NCBI GenBank assembly: GCA_026004775.1
Contig: BPJU01000004.1
Coordinates: forward strand, 186,001-250,000
Direction: 5' to 3'
DNA length: 64,000 nt
From: Pirellulaceae bacterium
GTDB lineage: Bacteria > Planctomycetota > Planctomycetia > Pirellulales > Pirellulaceae
Shown one piece after another: positions 56,759-64,000 of this stretch. The number at the start of each line of letters is the position of its first letter. The first letter of the stretch is position 1. The notes under the pieces were generated by a model, which ran no database searches, was not told the DNA's origin, and saw only the letters and a program-made list of their open reading frames with translations. Both the position numbers and the translations under genes were made by a program.

Positions 56759-58564
56759 ATGTCATTTGACCCGCAACACATCCGCAACTTCTGCATCATC
56801 GCTCACGTAGATCACGGCAAGAGCACGCTGGCCGATCGGTTGCTGGAAAAAACCGGCACTGTCGAGGCTCGACAGATGCGCGACCAGATCCTGGACGATC
56901 TGGAATTGGAGCGGCAGCGGGGCATCACCATCAAGGCTCGAGCCGTTGCCATGCACTACGAGCATGAAGGTGAACTGTACGAGCTGAACCTGATCGATAC
57001 TCCCGGTCACGTAGATTTCCAATACGAAGTGTCGCGGTCGTTGGCCTGTTGCGAAGGGGCCATCCTGGTGGTGGATGCCGTGCAGGGCGTGGAGGCTCAG
57101 ACGGTGGCCAACGCCTTTCTGGCAATGGACAATGAACTGGCGATCATTCCGGTGATCAATAAGATTGATCTGCGTGCCGCCCGTGTAGACGAAGTTCTGC
57201 AAGAAATGCAGCATTCCTTGGGCATCGATCCCAAAGAGGTGCTGTTAGTCAGCGCCAAGACAGGGCAGGGCGTGGATCAACTGCTGCAGGCCGTCGTCAC
57301 GCGGCTGCCGCCTCCCGCGGGCGACCCCCAAGGCCCGCTCCAGGCGATGGTTTTCGACTCCCACTACGATGAGTATCGAGGAGCCGTGGTATACGTGCGC
57401 CTCATGTCCGGGCGGATCGAAGTTGGACAAAAGGTGCGCTTCTTGAAGGCGGGCGTAACACACGAAGTGGCAGAATTGGGGAAATTCCGGCCCAGGATGA
57501 CCGCTTTTCCCGCGTTGGAGACGGGTGAGGTAGGATACCTGATCGCCAATATCAAATCGCTGGACCAGGTCCATATTGGTGACACGGTCACCTCCGTACA
57601 ACAACCGGCGCCGGCGCTGCCGGGCTACCGCAGACCGAAACGGATGGTCTATTGCGGCCTTTATCCGGCCGATGGCCAGGAGTTCAACGAACTGCGCGAA
57701 GCGCTGGAGAAGTTGTCGATCAATGATCCGAGTTTTGAGTTTGTACCGGAGACGAGCGACGCGCTCGGACCAGGCTTCCGCTGCGGGTTTTTGGGCCTGT
57801 TACATATGGAAATCATCCAGCAACGGTTGGAACGCGAAGCCGATCTGGATCTGGTGCAAACCGCCCCCAATGTGATCTACGAAATCGTTACCCGCTCGGG
57901 CGAAGTGATCGAAGTGCATCGCCCTCAGGAGGTCCCGGATGCCGGCCAGATTGCCGAGTTCCGACAGCCGATGGTGCGCGTCAGTATGATCGTGCCGAGC
58001 GAGGCGATCGGATCGGTTATGAAGTTGTGCCAGGATCGCCGCGGCGAGCCGCAGTCAACCGAGTATCTTTCGCCGACGCGAGCGATGCTCATATACCATA
58101 TGCCTCTCGCCGAAGTTATTTATGATCTCCATGACAAATTGAAAAGTGTGACCCGGGGTTATGGTACCATGGATTATGAGTTCATTGGTTATGCACCGGC
58201 TGATCTGGTGCGTGTCGATATTTTGGTGAACGGAAAACGGGTTGACGCATTGAGTTTTATCTGCCATCGAAGTGACGCGGAGCGCCGCGGCCGAGCCGTG
58301 GTCAAGAAACTCAAGAACGAGTTGGATCGACATTTGTTTGAAATTGCCGTACAAGCCGCCATTGGTTCGCGCGTGATCGCAAGAGAAACCGTACCGGCTC
58401 TGCGCAAAAACGTAACAGCAAAATGCTATGGCGGCGATATCACTCGCAAACGCAAACTATGGGCGAAGCAACGGGAAGGCAAGAAACGACTGAAGTCGAT
58501 CGGTAACGTAGATATATCACAGCGGGCATTTATGGCAGTGCTCGAAAGCGGCAGCGAGTCGTGA
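56759..58564 (+). CDS. lepA: Elongation factor 4 (LepA)
   Basis: A 601-residue LepA GTPase of normal length. G motifs: AHVDHGKST (16-24), GITIK, DTPGH and NKID; the LepA C-terminal domain with GYGTMDYEF and RKLWAKQREGKKRLK is intact. It back-translocates or remodels ribosomes and is a housekeeping gene. The signal peptidase gene 100 bases downstream on the same strand echoes the lepA-lepB pairing seen in other bacteria. Confidence 0.97.
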   Translation: MSFDPQHIRNFCIIAHVDHGKSTLADRLLEKTGTVEARQMRDQILDDLELERQRGITIKARAVAMHYEHEGELYELNLIDTPGHVDFQYEVSRSLACCEGAILVVDAVQGVEAQTVANAFLAMDNELAIIPVINKIDLRAARVDEVLQEMQHSLGIDPKEVLLVSAKTGQGVDQLLQAVVTRLPPPAGDPQGPLQAMVFDSHYDEYRGAVVYVRLMSGRIEVGQKVRFLKAGVTHEVAELGKFRPRMTAFPALETGEVGYLIANIKSLDQVHIGDTVTSVQQPAPALPGYRRPKRMVYCGLYPADGQEFNELREALEKLSINDPSFEFVPETSDALGPGFRCGFLGLLHMEIIQQRLEREADLDLVQTAPNVIYEIVTRSGEVIEVHRPQEVPDAGQIAEFRQPMVRVSMIVPSEAIGSVMKLCQDRRGEPQSTEYLSPTRAMLIYHMPLAEVIYDLHDKLKSVTRGYGTMDYEFIGYAPADLVRVDILVNGKRVDALSFICHRSDAERRGRAVVKKLKNELDRHLFEIAVQAAIGSRVIARETVPALRKNVTAKCYGGDITRKRKLWAKQREGKKRLKSIGNVDISQRAFMAVLESGSES

Positions 58565-58664
58565 CGGGGCGGTCAGGCTGCGGCGGTACAATAAGAAATT
58601 TTTTGACAACCGGGACCCTGTCCAGGCTGGCCTCGCGCGGGGATGATGAAGCTGCGAGTGCGTA

Positions 58665-60188
58665 ATGAAAAACCGCCGATTTCGGGTGACGCACTTCGGT
58701 AGTGTATTGCTCGTTGCGCTGGCTGTCTGCTTGCTCGATCGAGTCAGCGGATGGTCCGGCCGTGGGCAACCGCTCCCCGTGGTTTACTGGTCGTGGATTT
58801 GCGCCGCTGGGGTGGGTGCCATCGCCAGTGCGGCGGGAGCTTTTTTTCTGTTTGGAATGGTACTCCATCGCCGCGGCGGGCATCTCCTGCTGGTGGCTGC
58901 CTGGTTCTTGCTACTGCTGGCACTAACGCTTGTCGGGGAGCTTTCCGCCTTCCGAGGCTTGCTACGGCCCTTGACGATCGGCGGCCCGTCGATGGCCCCC
59001 ACACTGACCGGCACAGCCTGGAAACTAGCCTGCCCAGGGTGCGGCTATGTCTTCCGCGAACCGTATGTCGAGCAGCGCTGGACCACGCTCTGCCCGTTGT
59101 GTGGTGAGCTTGTCCGTATAGCGCCGAGGACTCAGCTGACGCTATTGCCACCCGAAAAATTGCTTGTCAATACACGGGTGGGAAAACCTGAGCGGTGGCA
59201 AGTTTGGGCGTTTCGTGACCCGGCAAATCCAGAGACAGGGCAGGTCAAGCGGGTGGTGGGACTACCCGGCGAGCACATACGAATTGAACATGGGGACATT
59301 TGGATCAACGGAGAGATTGCTCGCAAGAGCTGGATGCAAACTTTGAGTTGCCTGGTGCTGGTCGATGACAGCCGCTATCAAAATCGGCACCGTACGCGAT
59401 GGCGAAAAGTAACGTTGCCCGACGGAACGACGTGGCACGTGTTCGGTTCGTGGAACAAAACCCCCGCCCCCGATGCTCACCGTGGCCAAACCGATCGACC
59501 AGCCTGGGAGGGCGGTGAAGTGGGGATTGCACGAGGAGGAGAAGATTTGGATCTGGTGCTTTCAATGAGTGAAATGCAAGCTGAAGGCGGCGAGCTTTTT
59601 TACGACTGGGTAGTAGAAATAGAAGCAGATCTACGTGCGACTGCATGGATCGCATGGCGAGTGCGTACAAAGGCCGGGGACTTTGCGATTCGAGCTGGCC
59701 GGACGGGCAGATGGGAGTTGTTCCACGGCGAACGGCTAATGGCCGGCGGTTATCTGACGTCATCCATTCCGCATCGGGGTCGCTGGCAGTTTGCCTGCGT
59801 CGACCTGCAATTTTTCCTGGTGGTCGATGGGCGGCCCTTGATGTTGTATTCCATTCCCGAAACGTGGATCAAACAGCCTGCGGCGGCCGCACAAAACACG
59901 ACGCAGAATGCGGGTGGTATGTTTCCTGCTGTTTTGAGCAAGACCGATGCGTTCGCCGTGGGAGGACCGAACGAGGACTGTCGAATCCTGGCATGGCGCG
60001 TCTGGCGAGATATTTACTATCTTGCCGGGCCGCCACCGCCTGGAGGTGGTTCCGCGGCGGCAGAAACTCGGCTTGACAAACATCAGTATTACGTGCTGGG
60101 TGACAACACCGAAAACTCTGCCGACAGCCGATACCGTGGACCGGTCTCGATAGACGATGCCCTTGGACATGTGTGGCTCTGCCGGTAG
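58665..60188 (+). CDS. Signal peptidase I-like protein with zinc ribbon and large insert
   Basis: A 507-residue S26 peptidase. Three or four N-terminal helices (residues 10-95), catalytic Ser109 in GGPSMAPTL, a zinc-ribbon insert with C123, C126, C143 and C146 (CPGC, CPLC), then catalytic Lys195 in VKRVVGLPGE. A further insert of about 220 residues (about 240-470), beta-rich and LamG-like in appearance, precedes the final box GDNTENSADSRY. Normal signal peptidase I is about 250-320 residues. ATG 58665. Confidence 0.87.
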   Translation: MKNRRFRVTHFGSVLLVALAVCLLDRVSGWSGRGQPLPVVYWSWICAAGVGAIASAAGAFFLFGMVLHRRGGHLLLVAAWFLLLLALTLVGELSAFRGLLRPLTIGGPSMAPTLTGTAWKLACPGCGYVFREPYVEQRWTTLCPLCGELVRIAPRTQLTLLPPEKLLVNTRVGKPERWQVWAFRDPANPETGQVKRVVGLPGEHIRIEHGDIWINGEIARKSWMQTLSCLVLVDDSRYQNRHRTRWRKVTLPDGTTWHVFGSWNKTPAPDAHRGQTDRPAWEGGEVGIARGGEDLDLVLSMSEMQAEGGELFYDWVVEIEADLRATAWIAWRVRTKAGDFAIRAGRTGRWELFHGERLMAGGYLTSSIPHRGRWQFACVDLQFFLVVDGRPLMLYSIPETWIKQPAAAAQNTTQNAGGMFPAVLSKTDAFAVGGPNEDCRILAWRVWRDIYYLAGPPPPGGGSAAAETRLDKHQYYVLGDNTENSADSRYRGPVSIDDALGHVWLCR

Positions 60189-61157
60189 TCGCGATGTTTC
60201 TCGGAATCGGCGGCTTGAGCGAGGCGGTGGTCGTGCGCGGCGCAAATAGCGGCGGGAATTTCTTGGACAAGGCGGCCGCCGGGCACTTGATAGAACGTCC
60301 AGGCAGTCGATAAGAAGCGCCGGGCCTTGGCAAGCATCTCCAATAACGGTACCGCTTGCTGGCACACTCCAGGCCGTTTCACGTTCGCGAGGGCTCGTGC
60401 AGGCAAGTGCCGTCTAAGAAAGATCGCCACCTTGTACAGCAAGAACGAACACGGCTCCATCCGCAACGACCCTGTCAACCAGAAGCAAACGCCGGCGACA
60501 GACAAACCGGATCAACTCGCGTCTCGAAGCGCCTTTTTGCGGCCTAGACCGGAAGGCTCAATCGTTCCGCGTCAGCTTTTTTTCGGGGGTGGCTGGGAGA
60601 CTTTGTCCCATGATTGATGCCTGAGTTTTTGTTCGTAACCAAGCACACGGGGAGCATGAACCCAACTCATTAGTTCCGCAGGCTGGGTTGTGGCAAGGAA
60701 CGGGAGACGGCTTGTGGAGTTCGTGCTGCGCGACGCGGTGACCAAGCCATCACGAAACAATGGTGCCAGGCACTACGGTCCGCGGGCCAAATACGGTGCC
60801 AGGCAGTACGGTTTCCCGCCGAAAAACGAGGTGCCAGGCACTACACCAACCAGAAAAGGTGGTGCCAGGCACTGCCGTTACCGCCAAAAGCACGGTGCCA
60901 GGCACTACGATTTTGCCGGCGGGGCCACCAACCGATACCACCCTAATTGTGGATTATCCGATTCGACAAGATAGGTACATCCCGGACGCGCGTTCGCCCC
61001 GACAGCCACTACACCGCTCAGAAAAGCCTCAACGAAAAGCCCAAAAGACCAAGTACCGGCTCTTGCGAGCCACCACCGACAAGACTCTCACCCCGCAACC
61101 CCTTCCGGGCTGCTAAAAAAGCTTCCGAAAAAGTGAACTTTCATCCATCACACGACA
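60189..61157. other. Long non-coding region with palindromic array
   Basis: About 970 bases between the signal peptidase and the RAYT-like gene. It contains the five-unit palindromic array listed below. A 138-codon minus-strand frame (60089-60505) overlaps the end of the signal peptidase gene and is not credible as it stands. The right-hand part (60950-61157) shows nothing recognisable. Confidence 0.55.
60763..60905 (+). repeat. Regularly spaced GTGCCAGGCAC palindromes
   Basis: Five copies of GTGCCAGGCAC, one with a final G instead of C, start at 60763, 60796, 60831, 60862 and 60895. Their spacing is 31-35 bases, about three helical turns. Each is an 11-base imperfect palindrome, usually followed by TACGG. 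The spacers are related to one another (CCGCCAAAA-like), so the whole 33-base unit is a degenerate tandem repeat. Located 250 bases from a RAYT-like gene, as REP elements often are. Confidence 0.75.
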
Positions 61158-62795
61158 CTAACTCGAGTCCAACCGATTCTCGTCCGAGCCTGCCCGCTCC
61201 TCGCGCTGGCTACGCAGCAACGCACGCCGCCGCCTCACCCAATCGTTAAACCCCAACAACTCCTTGGCGGTCCTCAGCGGATTGCGCACCCACGCCTCGC
61301 CCGTCCGTATCACATCAGCTACCCGCAACCGCACCCGCTCCAACACCCCGCGCAGCCTCTCCAACTCCGCTTCGCCATAGCCCATCAGAAGCGCAACCAC
61401 CCCCGCCAGTTCGTCCGAGTTCTCCCTTACCGCCAATAATCGCTCGACCCATTGTTTAACCTCTTCCTCCGTGCTCAAGCCGGACAGTTGACAGGCTTGC
61501 CCCCACACCTGAAGCCAATGGGCCAAGTTCCGGCGCACTCGGTCTCGCAGATTCTCATCCAGCGGCTTTACCTGGAGCAATTCGTCCGTGATTTTCCAAT
61601 GGCGACCCGGGCGGTGTATCTGCTCCTCTTCCACATCGGCGCTGGGCTTCATCAACCGCCAAATCCGCCATGTGGCACCCAACCACCGCGAAAGCGCTAC
61701 CCATTCGACCGGGTCGACCGGCCCGATTCCCGATATCCCGTGCCACTGGTCGACGTCGGCTGCCGGCCAGCCCTCTGTCCGGCAATCCACCGGACCCAAC
61801 GCCAGCACTTCGCGTATTTCTTCCACATAGCCATCAATTTGTATTGGCTCAACAGCGCCGGCACTCGCCGCCCCATTTGCCTGCCGGCCTTGCCGGGACG
61901 CATTTTGCCTTGATGCATTTCGCTTGGACGGACTTTGCCGTGCCGGATTTTGCTGTGATGAATTCTGCGCACCATCCGGCACGTGCAGCCCGCCCGCTAC
62001 CACTAACCCCGATTCCCGCCTCACACCCGCCACCTGGATCCGGCCACCGTCCGGAGTACGCAGTCCCGTGATCACCAATTCGTTGAGGTCCGTTACCACC
62101 TGGAGCAAGCTGTCGTCGTCTTCCAGGCCTTTCTCACGCATCAAACCCATATATCGGTCCCACAGCGAACCGCTGTGACACACCTCCGATATCGGGACCA
62201 CACCGGTCGAGACCAGCTCGATTTCTTGAATCAATGCCACCAGGATCGAATGCGACTCGGCATTGACCGGCACCGACCCGTACCGGTCCGACCAAAAGTG
62301 GCCGCTTACCTGGTCCTCCTGGTTGAAGAGGATCGCCACGCGCTGCTTGACCACTTGCTCGAAAAAGGGCAGCGACGCCAATTGCCCGCGCCAATACTCA
62401 ATAAACTCCACGTCCTGGCAAAGCACTTCCGGTGGCGGTGCATTACGCCTCCAGCGGATGCGGTGCTTTCTGCACCTCTTGGCAACCGACCTGGGAAAAG
62501 CATGCTTTACGCGAAGCAGTAGCTCCTCGGCCGACCAGCTCTTCGCCCACTCCGGATGCACGTGCAAATAGCTTACCCAGGCGTTGGGCAGCACAGCCGT
62601 CGAATAGAGCTCCAACGCAAAGGCCGGAAGATAGCGGCTACAAGTCTCTAGAAGAATCTTGCGCCTGTGGGAGAAATCCTTTCCCAGTATCCGATCCTTG
62701 CCCAACAGGGCTTGCTGGCGAGAACACTCCGAGATGCACGCTACCCGCACAGGTTGGCCGTCGGGCAAGATCTCATATCGAGCAACTCGTCCCAT
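61158..62795 (-). CDS. RAYT-like (Y1/IS200-type) protein without HUH motif
   Basis: A 545-residue protein. Residues 15-210 resemble REP-associated tyrosine transposases of planctomycetes: a CSRQ-ALLGKD start, DFSHRRKILLE, YAVL-like LYSTAVLPNAWVSYLHVHPEWAKSWS, and EDQVSGHFWSDRYGSVPV. The catalytic HUH segment, normally SNHLHVVL, reads PNAWVSYL, so both His are lost. A charged low-complexity linker (about 285-330, rich in Gln/Asn/Arg/Ser) leads to an unrecognised helical C-terminal half. AAGGAG precedes ATG 62795. It may bind DNA without nicking it. Confidence 0.7.
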   Translation of the reverse strand: MGRVARYEILPDGQPVRVACISECSRQQALLGKDRILGKDFSHRRKILLETCSRYLPAFALELYSTAVLPNAWVSYLHVHPEWAKSWSAEELLLRVKHAFPRSVAKRCRKHRIRWRRNAPPPEVLCQDVEFIEYWRGQLASLPFFEQVVKQRVAILFNQEDQVSGHFWSDRYGSVPVNAESHSILVALIQEIELVSTGVVPISEVCHSGSLWDRYMGLMREKGLEDDDSLLQVVTDLNELVITGLRTPDGGRIQVAGVRRESGLVVAGGLHVPDGAQNSSQQNPARQSPSKRNASRQNASRQGRQANGAASAGAVEPIQIDGYVEEIREVLALGPVDCRTEGWPAADVDQWHGISGIGPVDPVEWVALSRWLGATWRIWRLMKPSADVEEEQIHRPGRHWKITDELLQVKPLDENLRDRVRRNLAHWLQVWGQACQLSGLSTEEEVKQWVERLLAVRENSDELAGVVALLMGYGEAELERLRGVLERVRLRVADVIRTGEAWVRNPLRTAKELLGFNDWVRRRRALLRSQREERAGSDENRLDSS

Positions 62796-63268
62796 CCGGA
62801 CTCACTCCTTACTTGGCGCGTAATCCTTGTCCCCTGCGGCGCGCTATGCGCCTGCACCGGCCGGATAGGAGTTTGCCCAACCAACCCTAAAAGTTTATCA
62901 AAACCCCCGCGAATCCGGACACCGAGTGGCCGATTTTTTCGTGCGCGCCTCCTTTTATGGACGGCTTGAAGTGTGCGGACGGAAGCGACTATAAACAGCT
63001 CAGGCCCTGCAGATTGAGGCGGGGTGCGGCTGGGTTCCGATTCATGGGAGCCGATTAAGTTCCTGGAAAGCTGACATGGGTATTCCGGCTGGGGCCGGCG
63101 GTTGCGCCGGCTTATCGCCGAACATTGCCGTACCGCCGGCTGCACAAGTCGGGTATATTGCGCAAAGTGTGTGGATATTGAGCAGTACTCGCCGTGTTGA
63201 AATGCAGCGGCTTGAAGATGAGCTAAATGGGGCTCGATTTTTGTAACAAGGGAGGAATAGCTGCACCG
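62796..63268. other. Intergenic region
   Basis: About 470 bases between the RAYT-like gene and the second signal peptidase gene. It has a short hairpin GCCGGCG / CGCCGGC near 63095-63112 and the small reading frame listed at 63076. A TATATT near 63154 could be a -10 box. Confidence 0.45.
63076..63246 (+). CDS. Possible 56-residue small protein
   Basis: An open frame of 56 codons starting at ATG 63076 with GGAAAG upstream and ending just before the ribosome site of the signal peptidase gene. The C-terminal half, STRRVEMQRLEDELNGARF, is helical in character. No homology known to me; could be chance. Confidence 0.25.
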   Translation: MGIPAGAGGCAGLSPNIAVPPAAQVGYIAQSVWILSSTRRVEMQRLEDELNGARFL

Positions 63269-64000
63269 ATGGGTGCCAAAAGGATGACAGACAACAAGGC
63301 CAGTGCCGGAAAGAGTGGTAAGAAGGACGAGAAGGCCGCCGGCCATCCCGAGGCGACTCGCGAAACCGTCGAGTCGATCGTGATAGCCGTTATTTTGGCG
63401 TTTCTGTTTCGGGGCTTCGTGGCCGAGGCGTTCGTGATCCCCACCGGCTCGATGGCCCCTACGCTTCAGGGCCGCCATTTGGATGTGGTTTGCCCCGAAT
63501 GCCACTATCAGTATCGCACGGGGGCGAGCGAAGAGAACGAGCGTGGTGGACCTTATGTATCGGTGACTTACTGCCCGTTATGCCGATTCGCCTTGCATTT
63601 GGATCGGCGTGGCAACCCCAATCACCGTTCGTTCGACGGTGACCGCATATTGGTCGGCAAGTTTTCGTACGAGTGGAGTGAACCTCAACGCTGGGACGTG
63701 ATTGTCTTCAAATATCCGTACAATGCCAAGCAGAATTACATCAAGCGATTGGTGGGATTACCCAACGAATTGGTGCGCATCCGACATGGCGACGTCTACG
63801 TTGCCCCGCGGCTTTTTGATTGGCAACCGTCCGACTCCCTTGATAGAGGAAGGGGACCGCTTCCGGAAGCTCTCAGGCAGAAGTTTCGGGATGCCGGTAG
63901 GGAACTGAGTGACGAGGCGTGGTGGGCTCCGGTCCGCCGCCAAGATTTTCCGTTGACGTCCGACGCCCAGCGCATTCGCGAGTTGTGGGAGATTCGTGAC
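63269..64000 (+). CDS. lepB: Signal peptidase I with zinc ribbon (truncated by window)
   Basis: The first 244 codons of a signal peptidase I; the C-terminus lies beyond the window end. One N-terminal helix (about residues 34-50), catalytic Ser61 in PTGSMAPTL, a zinc-ribbon insert with C75, C78, C102 and C105 (CPEC, CPLC), and catalytic Lys159 in IKRLVGLP. It is a paralogue of the gene at 58665. A stretch with DRGRGPLPEALRQ precedes the edge. Cleaves signal peptides of exported proteins. GGAGG lies upstream of ATG 63269; an ATG at 63284 is an alternative. Confidence 0.92.
   Translation, partial: MGAKRMTDNKASAGKSGKKDEKAAGHPEATRETVESIVIAVILAFLFRGFVAEAFVIPTGSMAPTLQGRHLDVVCPECHYQYRTGASEENERGGPYVSVTYCPLCRFALHLDRRGNPNHRSFDGDRILVGKFSYEWSEPQRWDVIVFKYPYNAKQNYIKRLVGLPNELVRIRHGDVYVAPRLFDWQPSDSLDRGRGPLPEALRQKFRDAGRELSDEAWWAPVRRQDFPLTSDAQRIRELWEIRD

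Noticed and set aside
60089-60505. A 138-codon minus-strand open frame
   Set aside because: Its C-terminal third lies in the signal peptidase gene, there is no ribosome site, and no family is recognised. The part at 60246-60460 looks somewhat protein-like, but is not enough to call.
60763-60905. CRISPR array
   Set aside because: The repeats are only 11 bases, the spacers are related to each other rather than unique, and no cas genes are present.

Overview
The window is about 60% GC and is almost certainly a chromosomal segment of a planctomycete, probably of the Pirellulales type. The lineage markers are three loci of DUF1501 and DUF1549/DUF1553 (PSD1/PSCyt-type) proteins, the small basic protein shared by planctomycetes, Verrucomicrobia and chlamydiae, DUF58/BatA/DUF4159 genes, and signal peptidases with a zinc-ribbon insert. 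I found no rRNA, tRNA, CRISPR array or intact insertion sequence.

Layout. 1-10.6 kb: a tightly coupled operon of DUF58, BatA-like, very long coiled-coil and vWA/GATase-like membrane proteins, then an isoprenylcysteine methyltransferase-like gene and a DUF4159 gene. 10.6-14.7 kb: small genes (BFD-like ferredoxin, cupin, Cys-rich secreted repeat protein). 14.8-16.8 kb: a HemD-HemE fusion for haem synthesis. 16.8-23.8 kb: divergent DUF1501 and DUF1549/1553 genes, a PPC-domain protein and an FHA protein. 23.9-28.3 kb: a GntP-type permease and a GH63-like glycosidase. 29.6-32.2 kb: an ECF sigma factor overlapping a predicted membrane anti-sigma factor that carries DUF1549/DUF1553. 32.4-35.5 kb: a second DUF1549/1553-DUF1501 operon. 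37.4-40.4 kb: a four-gene fatty-acid-like cassette (two hotdog proteins, a long ACP, a ketosynthase). 40.7-44.6 kb: PtsI, then RtcB RNA ligase with archease. 45.1-46.8 kb: a two-gene PaeR7I/XhoI-type restriction-modification system, with somewhat different base composition. 47.3-58.6 kb: housekeeping genes (thioredoxin, LarA-like, small basic protein, kinase, AccD, a degenerate histidine phosphatase, Rpe, EamA transporter, CinA-nucleotidyltransferase fusion, ROK kinase, LepA). 58.7-64 kb: two signal peptidase I paralogues flanking a non-coding stretch with five regularly spaced GTGCCAGGCAC palindromes and a RAYT-like protein that has lost the HUH motif.

Functionally the window mixes central metabolism (haem, malonyl-CoA, NAD, pentose phosphate), secretion and surface proteins typical of planctomycetes, and signalling. 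The least explained parts are the palindrome array next to the catalytically altered RAYT-like gene, the sigma/anti-sigma pair with an extracytoplasmic PSCyt-type module, and several enzymes whose active sites are altered (histidine phosphatase, ROK, kinase, phosphoesterase).
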